A stretch of 6,636 bases of DNA from an uncultured Porphyromonadaceae bacterium (lineage in GTDB: Bacteria; Bacteroidota; Bacteroidia; Bacteroidales; Muribaculaceae): the NCBI GenBank assembly GCA_947176285.1, contig CAMWQF010000158.1:1-6636 (forward strand). Direction: 5' to 3'. The position numbers and the translations under genes were made by a program. Each line of letters starts with the position of its first letter. The first letter of the stretch is position 1. This document shows positions 4,445-6,636 of this stretch, in pieces. Below the pieces are notes generated by a model. It had not been told where the DNA came from. It did no database searches and worked only from the letters and a program-made list of their open reading frames with translations.

Positions 4445-5111
4445 GTGTTGGAGATTGATTTTCAGATTTATCGGAAGGTTTTTCTAGTTCTTCGTTTTCT
4501 TCTAGACTTTCATGCCAAATGGCATTTGCGCTATCGATGAAATCAAGGATTGAATCTCTGCCTTTTTTCTTCTCTGAAGATGTCAGAAACATTGGCGGCA
4601 AATCTTCCCATCTCTCTAATAATTCCTTTTTCAAAAGAGACATATTATGATCCGCAACTTTTTGGCTTACTTTATCTGCTTTTGTGAAAACAATAGCAAT
4701 TGGGACTCCGTTTTCACCACAAAAATCCAAAAATTCCAAATCAATTTTTTGAGGTTCATGCCTTACGTCAATAAGCACAAAGAGACATGCTAACTGACCG
4801 CGACTTAGCGCATATCCTTCTATCATTCGGGAAAATGCCTGCCGTTGGTCTTTTCCTCTTGCTGCATATCCGTATCCCGGAAGATCGACTATATACCAAC
4901 TTCCATTATTGATTTTGAAATGATTGATCAGCAAAGTCTTTCCCGGTTTTTGGGAGGTCTTAGCAAGCGAACTATTGTTGGTGAGCATATTAATGAGAGA
5001 CGATTTTCCCACATTTGATCGCCCTATGAATGCGTACTCCGGTACTTGCGTGTCAGGGCATTGACTTACCTTAGCACTACTAATCTCATATTTTGCGTTT
5101 TTGATTTCCAT
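4440..5111 (-). CDS. engB: ribosome biogenesis GTPase EngB (YihA/YsxC)
   Basis: This TRAFAC-class GTPase is needed for late assembly of the large ribosomal subunit in the cytoplasm. All G motifs are present: G1 GRSNVGKS (30-37), the G2 region PGKT (56-59), G3 DLPGYG (76-81, the family-specific form), G4 TKAD (143-146) and G5 TSSEKKKG (177-184). At 223 residues it is slightly longer than the usual 195-210 because of a polar, acidic C-terminal tail (about 203-223: Glu, Ser, Asn, Pro), which is likely disordered. A purine-rich AAAAGGA lies 6 nt before the ATG, a recognisable Shine-Dalgarno in a phylum that usually lacks one. The gene is separated from lysC by a 119-bp AT-rich gap and from rpiB by the 8-bp repeat array. 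Confidence 0.97.
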   Translation of the reverse strand: MEIKNAKYEISSAKVSQCPDTQVPEYAFIGRSNVGKSSLINMLTNNSSLAKTSQKPGKTLLINHFKINNGSWYIVDLPGYGYAARGKDQRQAFSRMIEGYALSRGQLACLFVLIDVRHEPQKIDLEFLDFCGENGVPIAIVFTKADKVSQKVADHNMSLLKKELLERWEDLPPMFLTSSEKKKGRDSILDFIDSANAIWHESLEENEELEKPSDKSENQSPTP

Positions 5112-5129
5112 AGATTATCCTTTTAATTC

Positions 5130-5163
5130 ATAATGCATAATTCATAAATTATAATGCATAATT
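5130..5163. repeat. pair of 13-bp direct repeats upstream of engB
   Basis: ATAATGCATAATT occurs exactly at 5130-5142 and 5151-5163, 21 bp apart (two helical turns), each with a central palindromic ATGCAT. They sit 19-52 bp upstream of the engB start and could be an operator. Similar AT-rich CATAATT runs are common in Bacteroidales spacers, so this may be low-complexity sequence. No exact promoter match or terminator is visible in the rest of the engB-lysC gap. Confidence 0.45.
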
Positions 5164-5230
5164 GGTTGTCACAGAATTCAAGTGAATGCATTGTAATGAT
5201 ATTATACATTTATTTGTTCGTATACTATAA

Positions 5231-6592
5231 TTAGAAAAACAATCCATGAATAGATTTGATTGACTCAACTGTATCTTTTTCTTCCACCACAAAAGAAGCA
5301 GTGGTGTCGGAATTTCCTTCAGAGCAAGCCAAAGTCTTAATACCTAAACGCAACAGAGTATTTATTATTCTTCCATTAAGTCCCTTAATATGTTTAAGTC
5401 CCTCTCCTACCACAGCTATAGTAGAGAGATTTTCCTCAAATGATATTTGGGACAGAGCACCATCAATCAGTTCAGGAGCGAATTCCTCATTAAGCACACG
5501 CGAAGTTGTCTGCCTATCTGCAACAGAAATTGCAAATGAGAATTCTTGATTTTCCCCGGGTTGAGCCAAGAGAAAAACACTAACTCCATTTCTTGCAAGA
5601 GCATTGTAAGCGCGAGTATTAATCTGCGCTACATTTTCAGTAAAATGACCTGACAGCCTTACAAGACAAGTATTCCTAATAGCGGTGACTCCTTTCACCG
5701 GATATTCATTAGATTCCGACGAATCAGAAATTAGTGTACCGGGAGCAGTTGGATTAAAAGTATTCAGAATCCTGATAGGAATATTCTTATGGAATACAGG
5801 GTAGATAGTAGGAGGATAAATTACTTTTGCACCGAAAGTACAAAGTTCCATACTTTCTATAAACGACATTTTGGGAAGGACTTTTGCATCCTTAATAATT
5901 CGTGGATCTGCTGTCATGAATCCGTCAACATCAGTCCAGATATCAAGCATATCTGCATTCAGAGCCGCTGCTATCAAAGCTGCAGTATAGTCACTTCCTC
6001 CTCTGCCCAAATTAGTGATCTCTCCAGAATCGCGGTCTTGCGAGATGAACCCTCCTGTGATATGCGGGCCGTTTTCAATATGGGAAAACTCCTTAACTAT
6101 CAAATCATGAGTGAGTATAGCATCCGCTATATTCTTATCAAACCATCTCTCCGTCTTTATAAAATCAAGCGAATTATGAAGACGTCCATTCTTAATGATA
6201 CCTGCCACTATTGGAGCTGACATTCTTTCACCAAGACTGACAATTACGTCGAGAGTCTTGGCAGGTAGATCTCCAATAAGAGATACACCCTCGTATGTAC
6301 GCTTGAGTTCATCAAGAAGAGAATCAACTACTTCTAAAGTAGAACTTTTCTTTTCTTCTCGTACTAATTCTTCTATGATAATATGGTGTCGAGAGGCAAT
6401 TGCTTCAGTTTCCGACTTCCAATCTCCACCGTCAGCAGCAAGACGAGCAGTGGAGATGAGTTTATCAGTGAGCCCACCTAATGCAGAAACAACAACCACC
6501 GTATCAGATGGCAAAGCCTCAACAATATTTCTAACATTTTTGAGGCTTTCGACTGTACCAACCGATGTGCCTCCGAATTTTAATACATTCAT
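5231..6592 (-). CDS. lysC: aspartate kinase, monofunctional
   Basis: The enzyme phosphorylates aspartate, the first step to lysine, threonine, methionine and diaminopimelate. The 453-residue product is the length of AK III-type enzymes, with no fused homoserine dehydrogenase. The kinase domain covers about 1-290: KFGGTS (5-10, catalytic lysine and nucleotide loop), VVSALGGLTDKL (33-44), SLGERMSA (119-126), GRGGSDYTA (196-204, aspartate/ATP site) and TDVDGFMTADPR (220-231). Two ACT regulatory domains follow (about 300-380 and 390-453; the latter contains VVGEGLKHIKGLNGRI and SEGNSDTTASFVV), so feedback inhibition by lysine or threonine is expected; which one cannot be read off. The start is fixed by MNVLKFGGTS. 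The promoter -7 box ends only 4 nt before the ATG. Confidence 0.97.
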   Translation of the reverse strand: MNVLKFGGTSVGTVESLKNVRNIVEALPSDTVVVVSALGGLTDKLISTARLAADGGDWKSETEAIASRHHIIIEELVREEKKSSTLEVVDSLLDELKRTYEGVSLIGDLPAKTLDVIVSLGERMSAPIVAGIIKNGRLHNSLDFIKTERWFDKNIADAILTHDLIVKEFSHIENGPHITGGFISQDRDSGEITNLGRGGSDYTAALIAAALNADMLDIWTDVDGFMTADPRIIKDAKVLPKMSFIESMELCTFGAKVIYPPTIYPVFHKNIPIRILNTFNPTAPGTLISDSSESNEYPVKGVTAIRNTCLVRLSGHFTENVAQINTRAYNALARNGVSVFLLAQPGENQEFSFAISVADRQTTSRVLNEEFAPELIDGALSQISFEENLSTIAVVGEGLKHIKGLNGRIINTLLRLGIKTLACSEGNSDTTASFVVEEKDTVESIKSIHGLFF

Positions 6593-6596
6593 GGTG

Positions 6597-6627
6597 CAAA
6601 ATTACAAAAAAAATATGAGGTGTCAAA
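6597..6627 (-). promoter_or_regulatory. Bacteroidota promoter for lysC, predicting a leaderless mRNA
   Basis: On the minus strand TTTG (6627-6624), a 19-nt spacer and TAATTTTG (6604-6597) match the -33/-7 consensus exactly. The -7 box is followed by CACC and then the ATG at 6592. Transcription normally starts a few bases after this box, so the transcript should begin at or within a few nucleotides of the start codon. Confidence 0.78.
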
Positions 6628-6636
6628 CCGAAATAC

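Noticed and set aside
5789..6220. 143-residue plus-strand frame within lysC
   Set aside because: It is antisense to strongly conserved aspartate kinase motifs and has no protein signature of its own.

Overview
The window looks like a Bacteroidales (Bacteroidota) chromosome. Two promoters carry the -33 TTTG / -7 TAnnTTTG signature of that phylum, at exactly the expected spacing (19 and 20 nt). The tyrosine recombinase has the Bacteroidota-type active site, in which box I reads TGLAYSD without the usual arginine. No finer taxonomic placement is supported from sequence alone.

The window splits in two at a tRNA-Arg(ACG) gene (3402-3475, minus strand). Right of it (3476-6636) is ordinary core genome, all on the minus strand: aspartate kinase (lysC), the ribosome-assembly GTPase EngB, ribose-5-phosphate isomerase B (rpiB) and dihydroneopterin aldolase (folB). 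rpiB and folB overlap by 8 nt. An 8-bp tandem repeat fills the rpiB leader, and the lysC promoter sits so close to the start codon that its mRNA should be leaderless or nearly so.

Left of the tRNA (1-3401) is accessory DNA, most simply one end of an integrated element. An integrase gene (1877-3094, minus) lies just beyond the 3' end of the tRNA gene, the classical arrangement after integration into a tRNA 3' end. Its upstream region holds six same-orientation copies of (T)GTGATAC, the first four spaced by 11, 21 and 22 bp. Further left come two small overlapping plus-strand genes of unknown function (a two-helix membrane protein and a 97-residue protein), then a stretch of nearly 800 bp with no convincing gene, then the C-terminal end of an unrecognised protein that runs off the left edge.

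The most unusual part is the non-coding DNA of that accessory half (about 480-1060 and 1679-1860). It is packed with long, imperfect, nested inverted repeats. Two hairpins more than 1.2 kb apart (522-578 and 1769-1824) share the 11-nt tip GTGCATAGCAC, the base motif ATTGCGRAAAGA and the same overall size, while their middle stems differ in sequence yet still pair. This implies selection on the fold. The first hairpin also sits inside a larger nested structure (497-726) closed by 13-bp and 6-bp perfect inverted repeats. A further 143-bp element (915-1057) has 24-bp arms with one mismatch. Possible explanations are a structured RNA, recombinase substrates (invertible segment or folded single-strand sites), transfer/replication origin structures, or MITE-like debris; the sequence alone does not decide.
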